A DNA stretch of 64,000 bases from Pterois miles (Eukaryota; Chordata; Actinopteri; Perciformes; Scorpaenidae). Within the stretch, counting starts at the first letter, position 1, and each line of letters opens with the position of its first letter. The notes under the pieces are model-generated. The model made no database searches. It was not told the origin of the DNA and saw only the letters and a program-made list of their open reading frames with translations. This document shows positions 50,703 to 61,182 of the stretch, piece after piece. The stretch lies in NCBI GenBank assembly GCA_947000775.1, contig CAMQGK010000567.1, forward strand, positions 19,932,001-19,996,000, written 5' to 3'. Both the position numbers and the translations under genes were made by a program.

Positions 50703-50796
50703 ATGATGGCAAAGGCATCAAGGCTTTCTGTGTTTGATCGTGTCAGGATTGTTGAGCTACACAAGCAAGGCCTCACGCAGCACTCCATCACAACAC
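50703..50796 (+). pseudogene. Tc1-like transposase, N-terminal helix-turn-helix part
   Basis: It reads MAKASRLSVFDRVRIVELHK followed by QGLTQHSIT, the first DNA-binding helix region of a Tc1/mariner transposase. The frame is cut where the gypsy sequence begins near 50,796. The continuation (KVGSSKTVILHF) is found at 52,211, which shows the insertion point. Confidence 0.85.
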
Positions 50797-51376
50797 ACCC
50801 GTGCCCTCCACTAGGAGAGCTCTACGCCGTTTCCTAGGCATGGCTGGTTATTATCAGAGCTTTTGTTGCAACTTCTTCGCTGTGGTACATCCATTAACAA
50901 ATCTGCTCAGTCCTAAAGTCGTCTTTGTGTGGCCTCCGGAGTGTCAGAAAGCATGAAGTCGCTTCCCTGCCATTCCCCTGTGCTTGCTGCACCTGACCTC
51001 TTGTGTCTTTTTAAATTAGAGGTTGATGCCAGCGCCGCTGGGGCAGGCGCTGTGCTGCTGCAAGAAGATGCTGATGGGGTAGATCGCCCAGTGTCTTACT
51101 TTTCACAAAAGTTCAATAAATACCAGGTTCACTACTCTACCACTGAACAAAAAACGCTTTGTTGTGGGCACTCCAGCACTTCGAAGTTTACCTCGGGTCC
51201 AGTTCTTTGCCAGTGCCAGTGTTCACTGATCATAAGCCTCTCACTTTTCTCTCCCGAATGTATAACCATTCCACAGCTCATGCGGTGGGCCCTGATCATG
51301 CAGGACTACCACTTGAAAATACAACAAAAAAGGGGTCCGAAAATGTGCTGGCAGATGCTTTGTCCAGGCTGTAAGT
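50797..51376 (+). pseudogene. Ty3/gypsy pol fragment: end of reverse transcriptase and RNase H
   Basis: It starts in the thumb of reverse transcriptase (RRFLGMAGYYQSF) and runs through RNase H: VDASAAGAGAVLLQ, then SYFSQKFNKYQVHYSTTEQ, FTDHKPLTFLSRM, and ends at VLADALSRL. The acidic residues of RNase H (DAS, TTEQ, TDHKPL) are visible. At least one frame change near 51,150 splits it into two open frames. Gag, protease, most of reverse transcriptase and integrase are absent, so it is defective. Confidence 0.9.
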
Positions 51377-51497
51377 ATGGCGTACTTTGAACTTTCTCTG
51401 AGTACTAACATAATTGAAAAAAGGGTGTTAAGTATAGAGAAACAACTTGATGTGGGGGTGTAGATTCTTTTGTGTAACTCAGTGGAGGCTTACTTTT

Positions 51498-52209
51498 AAG
51501 GGGGGGTGTTACGGCCACAGTGTTTATATATTGTTTCACCTCCTCATTTTTCCCTCTCTGCGAGCTGCCTGTGCTGCCTCCAACTCTGTGGGCTCCACCT
51601 CCCCTCTGCCAGGCTTGATGCGGCATCTAGGACTCCTGGCCACGCCGTCTTCAGCGGTCTGTCCTCCTGATTGGTGCAACACATTTTACATCAGGCCAAT
51701 CCCGACCGTTCAATGAGGCTCGGATAATTCAAAACCCCTGCAAGGATTTCAAGTGGTTGTCTGTTGGTGGCAGCTCGCCTCTTGGCCTGTTGGACTTTTA
51801 ATAACTTGACTTTGCTTGTGTTGTTAAAGACCTTTGAAGAGTGGCTTAATGTTAAAGATAGTGACTGGTTTTTGGCTGTACACCACAGCATAATCGATCT
51901 GTTAAGTAGCGTTAGGAGCTGGGGTGCTGTTTTTCTGTTGTCTGTTAATAGTTAGAACAAGGAGTCAACTTTTGTTTTTCCTTTCTCTGATTAAGCTGGT
52001 GATAACTGAATAACACATACTGAGTCCTCCTTTTGTTCTATTGAGTTTTTGTTTTAAATCAGCATCCACTGCTCTCTTCCTTGGTTTGTTCTGATATCCT
52101 TTGTTTATCCACTAATCTTAAATCTGAGTTACAAATAAATTGCATTACCCCTTTTCCATCTGGGATTTTCCTTGATGTTACTTCCTTTCCCTCAAGCTGG
52201 GTTCTAACA
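51498..52209 (+). mobile_element. Polypurine tract and 3' LTR of the gypsy element
   Basis: A purine run AAGGGGGGG (51,498-51,506) immediately precedes TGTTACGG at 51,507. The block ends with TTCTAACA at 52,209. TGTTA...TAACA are the inverted ends expected of an LTR, giving about 703 bases. An AATAAA near 52,134 could be the LTR poly(A) signal. After 52,209 the Tc1 transposase frame resumes. No 5' LTR is present. Confidence 0.85.
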
Positions 52210-52704
52210 AGGTTGGAAGCAGTAAGACGGTCATTTTACATTTCTTAAAAAGATCCTGAGGGTTATGGGACAAAAAAAATCAAGTTGCAGACCCAAAAAA
52301 AATTTCACCTGCGCTGAGCTGGAGGATCCGATGGGCTGTCAGTGAAGACACAGGCCAATCCTGAGCGCCCTCATCTGTGCAGTTATGACTTGGTCTTTCA
52401 ACAGGACAACATTGCAGTTCACAACGCCGGCCTGATGAAGGACCTCTTTCAGGAGAATAACGTTGCTCTTTTGGACCATCCTGCCTGTCCCCCTGATCTG
52501 AATCCCAGTGAGAACATCTGTGGATGAATGACAAGGGAAGTTTATAAAAACGGATGTCAGTTCCAGACCGTGGATGCCCTTCGTGAAGCCATCTTCACCA
52601 CATGGAGCAACGTTCCCACCAGCATCCTGGAAACACCTGCATCACGTATGCCTAAACGAATTTTTGAAGTGATCAACAACAACAGTGGGGCTACTCACAA
52701 CTGA
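52210..52704 (+). pseudogene. Tc1-like transposase, remaining C-terminal parts
   Basis: After the LTR the frame reads KVGSSKTVILHFLKRS, a TGA, then KKISPALSWRIRWAVSEDTG. It then jumps to FQQDNIAVHNAGL (second aspartate of the DDE triad), LLDHPACPPDLNPSENICG (final acidic residue) and VINNNSG before TGA at 52,702-52,704. The segment with the first aspartate is deleted, and an in-frame stop follows the ICG. Confidence 0.88.
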
Positions 52705-52974
52705 GTCCTTTTTTGACACTTTGAGCTCTCTTCTGGGACTTTTTAAGGCTATGGTCTTAAACTTTTGATCAGCTGATGAACAGCCTGTTTGAGTTTAAAT
52801 GCAGGTTTCAATAAATTGTCTACTCTCTATTTTTTGTCTCTTGCTCCAGTTTCTTATTTTTGCATTTTGAAGCTCTACTTAAAACCTGGTTATGATCCAC
52901 CATGTGTGAAATGCAATTTCTTGTCATTTTTCCCTTGGTCTTAAGATTTTGTTCAGGAGGTTGAATTTTTTAAC

Positions 52975-53590
52975 ATGTTACACTACCCCCCCCCCCGATA
53001 TACTATACAGTGCCTTTTTTAAACATGCTTGACTGTTTTCTTGACATACTATACTACGACTTGTTTCGACATTTTTCAACATACTATGCTATGATTTATT
53101 TTTCTGATAAACAATACAATGGCTTTTTATCAACATACTTTACCATGACTTCTATTCACGTTTTTATCCACTCACTCACTATACAATGACTTTTTTTTCC
53201 CCAACACACTATAAGTTTTTTACCCCCAATGAAATATACAGTTTTTTTGGACTTATGCTATGACTTTTTTGTTGAGAACAATACGATAGTACGGCAACAT
53301 ACTATACTGACTTCTATTCTGACATTTTTTGACACACTACACTATGACTTTTTTTCAACATACCATGCAGTGATTTTTTTCCGTCATACTATACTATGAC
53401 ATTTCTTCAACATACTATGGCTTTTTTCCGACACACTACATTAAAACTGACATTTTTTGACACTATACTATGACTTTTTTTGCCATACAATACAATGTTT
53501 TTTTTACCAACATGCTATATTATGACTTTTGTTTAGACATACTATACTCTGACCTTTTTTTCGGCATACTACACTATATCTTTATAAAGT
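52975..53590. repeat. Satellite block between the Tc1 element and pseudogene copy 3
   Basis: Plus-type CATACTATACTATGAC words with T-runs and a short poly-C tract near 52,987-52,996. The last ~110 bases duplicate 47,950-48,060. Confidence 0.82.
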
Positions 53591-54569
53591 AGCAACACAC
53601 TATTTTGCTTCACTAGTGTTTCCTTACTCTGAGCTTGTCCAGCATCTTCTGCTGGTCTTGGATCTGGTCTCGGAGGTGGTTGAGCTGCTTCTGATGAGCC
53701 TCCCTGTTGTTCTCCAGCTGCTCTGGCCTGAGACGCAAAGAAAGAAAAGATCACAAATACATAACCATTCAAATATAAAATCATGTCATTGATTGTTGCA
53801 CTTTCCAGCTGTGCACAGATGATCCAGTTTTCCAGGTCCACCTCTCCTCACCTTGATGTCCTCTTCTCCATCCAGTCTACTGGTGCTCATCCTCCAACAC
53901 CTTGTCTTTTCTCTGAGAACCAACAAAGAAGACAAATGAGCTCCTTAATCAGGCTTTAATGTCAACTTCAAATATTCAGAAATTCTGGACATCAGAGATA
54001 ATGTAAACGTTAATGTATACCACACTGAATGATGTCTGAATATCCATGTTTATTATAGACAATGTCCTAAAATTTCATGAATTTTCAAGAAGTTCATAAT
54101 AAAGCTAAAGAGGGTTGCCTGAAATAAAAAGATTTTATATGCTTTCAATATTCACCGTTAAACACAACACCACCAGTGATGAGAAAAAACATCCTACCTC
54201 AGAGCTTCAGTACAAAGATGTCTCAATTCATCTAGAAAATGTTCCTCTTCTTCCCAAATGTAATCCACCGAGGCAGCATAACTAAAAATAAGTGACAAAT
54301 AAAAGCACCTGTGTTAACATGCCTTTTGTTTTTACTTTTTTTTTTTTTTTTGACAGTCTGTATCGCTCTAGCTTTAAACCTGAGCCCTACAACCACCGAA
54401 ATATCGATTGCGTGAGAAATTAGTGTCATTAAAACAAATTTACGTAAATATTATAGTATATACCACAAGCTAATGATACTTAACAATCTAAAAAAAATTG
54501 TGGTCTGTATTGACTTGACTTACTTGAGCTAAAACAATGAAGGTACAAGCTACTAAAGGGCTCCTATGG
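53478..54569. repeat. Duplicated segment, right copy (partner 47,950-49,058)
   Basis: Matches 47,950-49,058 including pseudogene copy and MITE remnant. Homology stops at GGGCTCCTAT (54,569), where the left copy enters satellite and this copy continues into single-copy-looking DNA. A MITE tail (CTCTAGCTTTAAACCTGAGC) lies at about 54,350-54,460. Confidence 0.8.
53628..54281 (-). pseudogene. Kinesin-1 heavy chain (kif5-like) pseudogene fragment, copy 3
   Basis: Exon-like blocks on the minus strand: 54,281-54,198, 53,912-53,852 and 53,727-53,628. The stalk block is almost the same as in copies 1 and 2 and shares their frame-breaking lesion. The first block would read VDYIWEEEEHFLDELRHLC in one frame, an acidic helix-like segment whose match to KIF5 is weak. 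This copy has the longest homologous flank and runs on into non-repetitive DNA with CpGs, so it may be nearest to the original. Confidence 0.65.
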
Positions 54570-55320
54570 TACTTCCCCAGCAGAGCAGTCGCCATTGTGC
54601 AGTTAGCTTGTTGACTGAACGTCCATCTTCAAATAGAACCTGTGCGTTGCGTTCACGTTCCGGTGAAGAACACCGCTGATTAGCAACGGCTATATTAATG
54701 CTACTGTCTGAGTCTAGAAACTACTAAACAATTTAGCAAGCTAACAAGTGGGTAACAATACAGGAAATGCAAACAATGACAGAGGAGAAAGATGAGGTCG
54801 TTAATAAACATTTTCCTCACGCATATTATAAAATAACCGAGAAAAAATATCTGACTAAAATACAATACATTGTACAATATTAACTTATTATGCAGCGATA
54901 AATGAACATCAATAGGCTCCACCATTTCTCATAATGTCAACACGTCACAAGTCGTGAACTGGGAGCTTTCACAAACTTTCCACTTACGTCTTGTACCCGA
55001 CATGTGGGGGCGTTCATATGGGTACAACTCATAAACACGACCCCATTTGAAGGCACCATTTCCGTCGCTGTTTCCTGGTCCGGTCACCGCTAATAGTTCC
55101 GCTATATCAATTAATAACTTGCATACAAACAAACAAACGAACAAAAGGCTCGACGGTAGGCTACACATGACGGTCAAAAACGTGCCTCTCCCAGTACACA
55201 ACACACCTGCTCTCTGATTAGTTCCTCTTTATCTTCTTCTTTGTTGTTTTACGGCATCTGACTTCCGTTATGTCGCATTGGTGCCACCTACTGGTGCTAA
55301 CCCCTTACTGCGCCATCTTC
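54570..55320 (-). promoter_or_regulatory. CpG-bearing region, possible promoter and first exon on the minus strand
   Basis: CpGs are more frequent here than nearby, especially 54,990-55,110 and 55,245-55,320. On the minus strand an ATG with A at -3 and G at +4 (55,059-55,057) opens a 24-codon frame that ends at a strong splice donor, GAC|GTAAGT (54,988). No second exon in frame with it was found. This could be the start of a short or broken gene. Confidence 0.3.
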
Positions 55321-55985
55321 ATTCAGATACTTTTAAATAACAGTAATGACTCTCAATAAGTAAAACAGCCACTTTATTCCTCCACCTTTACCTCCATACA
55401 CTAGAATACTTCTTCTACACTTAATGTACACAATAAAAAACAATAATACCATGCTGATATTTTATGATGACTGTGTGTTGTTCCCATGAACTTTGTAAAT
55501 ACTTGACATAATTCACATAATGATAATACATTTATATTTATGAACATGTTTAATAGTTTATTTATCAAGCGACATAATTATGAAAAGAGCTGTAAATATG
55601 TTTTTTTGTAACTCTAGGAGTGAAAATGTGTGAGAGCTGGACTGAGGCCTGAGGCTGGGTTTACCATGTCCTCCTATATGCTTTGTCATGAGAAGAAAAT
55701 CCTTTAACTCTATATGCTGCTCAGGTTTCCTCTATTCAATGTTCGTTTACAAAAAAATAGGTTATAATTAAGTCGTTCAAGAAGCTTTACAAGAAGGTAT
55801 TTACCATTACAGTGCATCGTCCAGTGCTCCAGTGTTTAATGCTATATTCAAGGTAGAACTTCAGACACAATAACTGTAACATTAGATGGCAGATATCAGA
55901 AATTGCAGAAAGCTTTACACGAGTACAATTTTCTATAGGCTACATTTCCAACCATTATTAGCCATAGACCTACAGTAAAACTCTG
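55321..55985. other. AT-rich intergenic DNA, no gene seen
   Basis: Nothing beyond scattered AT-rich words could be supported in this stretch. Confidence 0.5.
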
Positions 55986-56340
55986 TTTTAAAAAAAAGTC
56001 ACAGTATAGTATGCCATTAAAATATCAGTAAAAAAAAGTCATAGTATAGTATGCCATTAAAATATCAGTAAAAAAAAGTCATAGTATAGTATGCCATTAA
56101 AATATCAGTTAAAAAAAGTCATAGTATAGTATGCCATTAAAATATCAGTAAAAAAAAAATCATAGTATAGTATGCCATTAAAATGTCATTTAAAAAGTCA
56201 TAGTATAGTGTGTAATTAAAATATCATTTAAAAAGTCATAGCATGGTATGTCATTAAAATATCAGTAAAAAAAAAAAGTCATAGTATAGTATGCCATTAA
56301 AATATCAGTACAAAAAGGTCATAGTATAGTATGCCATAGA
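55986..56340. repeat. 40-bp minisatellite built on the satellite core
   Basis: About nine tandem copies of a unit with GTCATAGTATAGTATGCC, ATTAAAATATCAGT and an A-run. The GTC landmark recurs every 40 bases at 55,998, 56,038 and 56,078. The core is the same as subunit 1 of the main array and runs in the same orientation, but the second half is different. Confidence 0.95.
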
Positions 56341-57420
56341 AAGGTAATTAAAGGACATTAAAATGTTATATTTTGACATTATAAAACGATGGACTTTAGG
56401 TTTGTTTTATTTGTTCATATCAGACTGACTGGTATTTGCTTTTTAATATCTTATTTAAGTTACAGTGGTCATTTGAAAAATATACTCAGGATTATAATTT
56501 AAATGATGCATTTGCATCCTTCAATAAAATCAACTAACACATTTGAGTAACCAGTTTTGTGGTTGTTAAAAATGTGTTTCTGTGTAACCTGATAGTGCAC
56601 CAAACCTCCCTCATCGATTGAACATTTAGGCGTGACTGAACCTTTCATCTCCTGGTTGAATGCATTTTTTTTTTTCAAAATGGGAACAAACTTGATTAAA
56701 AAAGGTAAAAAAATGGTGTCACGTGATCTTTGTTAACAAAAGTTTAGAAATCCTCTTGTGACATGAATATTAGCTTACATGGTCCGTCATTTCTGAGAGT
56801 GTAAACCAGAGCCAGGGTAGTCATTTAGGACACTCTGTACAATGAGGTGGTAAATAATACCACATGGGAAATAGGCGTTTTGTTCATGATCTGAGAGTAA
56901 AACGTGTCCCACCGCCTCACATGATGTTCTGTCACAATTTGTCCCACCTGATGTGGCTTTGTACCCATTTGTTGATTATTTGATTTTTAAGTGTGACTCC
57001 TTCACTTATTCTCATGATTAGATTATAGAGGGACCAGAGGGAGAAATCAAGTCACATTAAATCATATTTAGGATTAGAGTTACATGTGTCTTACCCATAC
57101 GCCTCTTCTTATAGTCATGTTGCACACATTCACCCACGTGTACACAAACATACCCATAGCAACACTGGTACTTGGCTGACCTATGGTATGGTATAGATGA
57201 TGCTGTTAAAGTCTGAAAAAAAGATACCATCATCTCTTAGGCTGTCTCAAGTATTTGTTGGAGTGCTGTTGTATTGGATCGTCCCTGACACTGTGTTGAA
57301 GATACCCTTTAAGATCATCGTTACAGAGATATTAACAGTTAAAGGGGCTACAGATTATGTAAATTACACATGCAGTGAAATGTGTTTGTTTCATAATTCT
57401 CCCAGTTTCTTGTGTCTGCT
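56341..57420. other. Intergenic DNA upstream of the SOUL gene
   Basis: No gene is recognised. The 100-codon plus-strand open frame at 57,197-57,499 overlaps the likely promoter and has no family motif, so it is not called. Confidence 0.5.
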
Positions 57421-57430
57421 TTGGGTTCCC

Positions 57431-57579
57431 ATTGGTCCAGACGCTCCATTGTCTGGTTTGTGTTATGGGTTCAGGGAGTGGCCAGTTGTCCTTTTATAAC
57501 CAGAGCTGGAATAAATAGTTGCTTTGGTCCAGACTGCAAAGATCAAATTTTCCAAAGCACAGAGCCCAACGCTGCCACG
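57431..57579 (+). promoter_or_regulatory. Probable promoter of the SOUL gene
   Basis: An inverted CCAAT box (ATTGG, 57,431-57,435) is followed by a TATA-like TTTTATAA (57,492-57,499) and AATAAATAG (57,510-57,518). The first coding bases are at 57,580, leaving room for a short 5' UTR. Assigned from motif spacing only. Confidence 0.45.
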
Positions 57580-60500
57580 ATGTAAGTCTTCAGTTTAACT
57601 GTCTAGACTGTCTTAGATGAGGATCACTGGATAGAAATATACTGTACCATTGCTATCTGTCTGTCTACCTTATCTATCTATCTATCTATCTATCTATCCT
57701 ACCTGATCTATCTATCCATCCTACCTGATCTATCTATCTATCATCTATCTTACCTGATCTATCATCCTACCTTATCTATCCATCATACCTGATCTATCTA
57801 TCTATCATCTATCTTACCTGATCTATCATCCTACCTTATCTATCTATCTATCCATCCTACCTGATCTATCTATCTATCTATCAATCAATCAATCTATCGA
57901 TCTATCTATCGTTTTAAGTCTTAGTGAAAACTAAGTATGTGTATGTGTGTTTCAGGATCTACCTTTCGGGGCTTGTAGTCTTCCTGTTGGTGCTAACAGC
58001 TGAGGCCAGAATTGGGTAAGAAGCCTGAATTTACATTTTCAGTAGATTGCTGCATTTGACCAAAATTACAGAGTATATATATACTGTGTATATATATAAC
58101 TTTCATTTAACTGGGAAGTCACACTGAGATTAAAACCTCTTTTTTAAGTGAGACCTAGCCAAGACAGGGTCAAATAGCAGCATCCAACACAACACTAACA
58201 AGACAACAACAACACTGAATCACAGCAGCAGCAATAGGTTCGACTAAATGCATTACATTAAACAGTACATTACAGCTTTTCTCATTTGCTTTGGCACATT
58301 TTTTTTTAAATGTGCACAAATTTGCCACAAAATGATATCTGTGCCAAAAACAAGTAAAACAAAGAACAAATTGTATCTCCTCACAGTACATAACACCTTG
58401 TCATAGATCCATCCATCCATCCATCGTCAACAGCTTATCCCGTTAGGGGTCGCGGGGGGCTGGAGCCGATCCCAGCTGGCATAGGGCGAAGGCGGGGTTC
58501 ACCCTGGACAGGTCGCCAGTCCATCACAGGGCACATAGAGACAGACAACATATAGACAGACAACCATTCATGCTCATGTGAAGTCTCAAGTTTAAGCTTG
58601 GCCTGCAGATCATTCCAGGACCATTCCAAGGACTTTACAGTAAATTGAGTAAAAAAGTAATATGTTTTTTTCACTGAAGTGTTGGTTTTCTGTAAAGTGG
58701 AAGCAGGACAGATATGAAGTCATAGAATATTAAGATTTTTTTTTTTTTACCAGATCCTGGCACAGATAATTACTGCTATCACATTATGGTATCTGTGTCC
58801 TTTCTAATTACACAGAAACTCATCCGAGTTAAATTTCTGTACTGAGACAAAGCAGTGCCTGCTGTTTGATCTCATTTGTGAGACAAGTGAATATGAGGTG
58901 AGTGTGTCTGAGAGCAAGAGAGAAACTTTTCCACATCTGACGTGACCTTTCCAGAAACCCACTGCGTTTGTTCATGTCCCTCAGGTCCGCCGCTATGACT
59001 CAGAGAAATGGGTTTCAACTAGCGAGAGCTCCATCTGCATGGAGTTTGCATCAATGGGAGCATTCAAGCGTCTATTTGGCTACATCTCTGGAGACAACGT
59101 GGATGGTGCATAATTTATTTCTGTTTTATGTAACTGAAAGAGGCAGTCGCATTGAGATTAAGATGTCGTTTCAAGAGATAAAATCAGAACAGCACACAGT
59201 TAGACACAATACACTGGTGCAACAGTACAGAAAATATAGTAACAGCTAGAATGTAAAGAGTGTAATGTTGTAAACTTTTTGTAACTCTTTCAGTTTGCAG
59301 GGAAAACAGTTTTTCCAGCCTTTGTTTGAATATGTGGTGCAGCTAAAACGAAAAGGCCTTTTTGACCTTATAATTACTGTATTTAGTTGTGCTCAGAGAG
59401 CAGAAATAGTCTGGCAGCTTTATTGGAAATCCAAGCTTGAACATTTTTATGCTTATGGTGTATTTCCTATTTCTGACATTTCCTATTTCTTCAAACTGTT
59501 GTGTTTTCATAATCAGGAACGAAAATTGAAATGACAGCTCCTGTTCTTATGAAAATCACTGAGAATTTTTTCTTTTGGAAAACCTACACGATGAGTTTCT
59601 TGCTGCCAGCTGAACATCAGGCGAATCCCCCCGAGCCTACTGATGATAAGGTAACCTTCTCTGACAAATCACCTCATCACACATAAGCTTCATTTAGTAA
59701 TACCATGATCATGTTCCTTCCAGGGCTGTCAATATTCAATCATGATTAATCGCCAAGTAACATCCCATATTTTGTTCAAATGTATCTTGAAGGGAGATTT
59801 ATCAAGTATTTAATAATTTTGTTAAGATGAGAGTGGACAAATATGCTGCTCTATGCAAATGTATGTATATATTTATTATTGGTAATCAATTAACAACACA
59901 AAAGAATGACAAATATTGTCCAGAAACCCTCACAGGTACTACAACTAGCATAAAAAATGTGCTCAAATAATAACATGACAAACTGCAGCCCAACAGAGGC
60001 AATAACAGCTGTTAATATGTCAGTGTGCTGACTTGACTATGACTTGCCCCAAACTGCATGTGATTATCATAAAGTGGGCATATCTGTAAAGGGGAGACTC
60101 GTGGGTACCCAGAGAACCCATTTACAGTCACATGTCTGGAGGTCAGAGGTCAGGGGACCCTTTTGAAAATGGCCATGACAGTTTTGCCTTGCCTAAATTT
60201 AGCACAAGTTTGGAGCGTTATTCAACCTCCTTTGTGACAAGCTAGTATGACAGAAAGTTTTTAGTTTCATATGATATCAGTATCTTCACACAGCTTTAAA
60301 ACTGAGCCCACTACAGCCTAAAAAAGCAAACTGTGTTAATGTGTGTTAACAAGTTATTCACGCTTTAACTCTGGCCTTACCTACTACATCCAGATAATGA
60401 AACTTGGCTGACTTGCAGATTTACATCGACCAGAAGCCAGAAATGACAGTGTATGTGAAGAGCTACGGAGGATGGATGCTGACAAATTCTGACAAAAGCA

Positions 60501-60784
60501 AAGCGAGCAGTCTGGCCTCCGCCCTTGACTTGGTGGACGCAGAGTACAAGAAAGGCTTCCACTACGCTGTTGGATATAACAGGTAAACAAATCACCATCA
60601 TGTTCTCAGTAACAATCAGAAAGATTCATTATTTGGTCATCGCATGTTGGGCAATAAATAACTGCGTGCTCTCTGTGTTTCTTGCAGTCCAATGACAATC
60701 TTTAACAGGCACAATGAGGTGTGGTACGAGGCTACCGATAAGCCGGTGTGCACCAGCCAAGGCTCCAGCAGTGAGGAATCCTGA
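57580..60784 (+). CDS. Secreted SOUL-family haem-binding protein (HEBP2-like), seven exons
   Basis: SOUL/HEBP proteins bind haem or related tetrapyrroles; the ligand here is inferred from the family. Coding exons: 57,580-57,581, 57,956-58,015, 58,816-58,897, 58,985-59,105, 59,517-59,650, 60,419-60,582 and 60,688-60,784. All junctions are GT-AG and join in frame to 219 residues. The start codon is split: AT ends exon 1 and G begins exon 2. Residues 1-18 (MIYLSGLVVFLLVLTAEA) form a signal peptide, so the protein should enter the secretory pathway, unlike mammalian HEBP1/2. Then come a possible N-glycosylation site NSS (22-24), cysteines 29, 35 and 42, YEVRRY (47-52), KIEMTAPVLMKI (91-102), DQKPEMTVYV, YAVGYNSP (182-189) and NEVWYE. 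Length fits the family. Which teleost paralogue this is cannot be told. Confidence 0.93.
57663..57910. repeat. Compound (CTAT)n microsatellite in SOUL intron 1
   Basis: Runs of CTATCTATCTATC are broken by CATCCTACCTGAT and ACCTTATC, giving a higher-order pattern of roughly 45-70 bases. Likely polymorphic in length. Confidence 0.95.
58395..58585. mobile_element. LINE 3' fragment with (ATCC)n, in SOUL intron 2
   Basis: ATCCATCCATCCATC is followed by CAGCTTATCCCGTTAGGGG, TCGCGGGGGGCTGGAGCCGA, TTCACCCTGGACAGGTCGCC and AGTCCATCACAGGGCACATA. This is a well-known teleost non-LTR retrotransposon end. Open frames over it are by-products. Confidence 0.8.
59723..60377. mobile_element. TAGGGCTGTCA-type MITE in SOUL intron 5
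   Basis: It starts CAGGGCTGTCAATATTCAAT followed by GATTAATCGCC. From 60,022 it matches window positions 1-311. The right end (CACGCTTTAACTCTGGCC) is a degraded complement of the left end. It fills most of the intron. The terminal motif is shared with the hAT elements in the satellite. Confidence 0.8.
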
Positions 60785-61050
60785 ATATTATGAGCCCTGC
60801 ACCATGACAGCTTACAGCAGACGTTGTATATGAAGAGATGTTGCAGCTAGAGATTGCTTCAAGACATACAGTGTCATATAAATATATGACCTGACACTGA
60901 GGGCACAGATTTTTAAAATGCAGATGGATTTGAACTAATTGAAGGCACCATGCTATACTTGGTATTATACTAGCTTGTTTGGTGTTATTTTTTTTTTTTG
61001 TTATATTTTTATTCTATTCAATAAAGTTACGCTTTTGCAGTGATTAATTT
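60785..61050 (+). terminator. SOUL gene 3' UTR with poly(A) signal
   Basis: AATAAA lies at 61,020-61,025, about 235 bases after the stop codon, preceded by a T-rich run. This fits the normal end of the transcript. Confidence 0.75.
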
Positions 61051-61182
61051 TGGTGGTTCTTAATCAGTAAAATGTGTAAAATTAAAGTTATTTTTATAAA
61101 ACGGTCACTATATCCTGACAGTAAGATTTTACAGACCGGAGGAAAACAGCCAATCAATCTCTGAGTAGCTGTCAATCACTTG

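Larger units (their letters stand above)
50418..52965 (+). mobile_element. Tc1-like transposon, defective, interrupted by a gypsy element
   Basis: Terminal inverted repeats of about 220-230 bases lie at 50,418-50,640 and 52,735-52,965. Matching inner ends include CAGCTGATCAAAAGTT and AAGACCATAGCC, and both arms contain AGAGCTTCAAAATGCAAAAA. The transposase starts at 50,703 or 50,706 and resumes after the inserted LTR at 52,210. It also has an internal deletion (near 52,357) and a stop codon, so it is inactive. It sits within plus-type satellite. Confidence 0.88.

Noticed and set aside
57197..57499. 100-codon open frame before the SOUL gene
   Set aside because: It overlaps the probable promoter and has no recognisable features.
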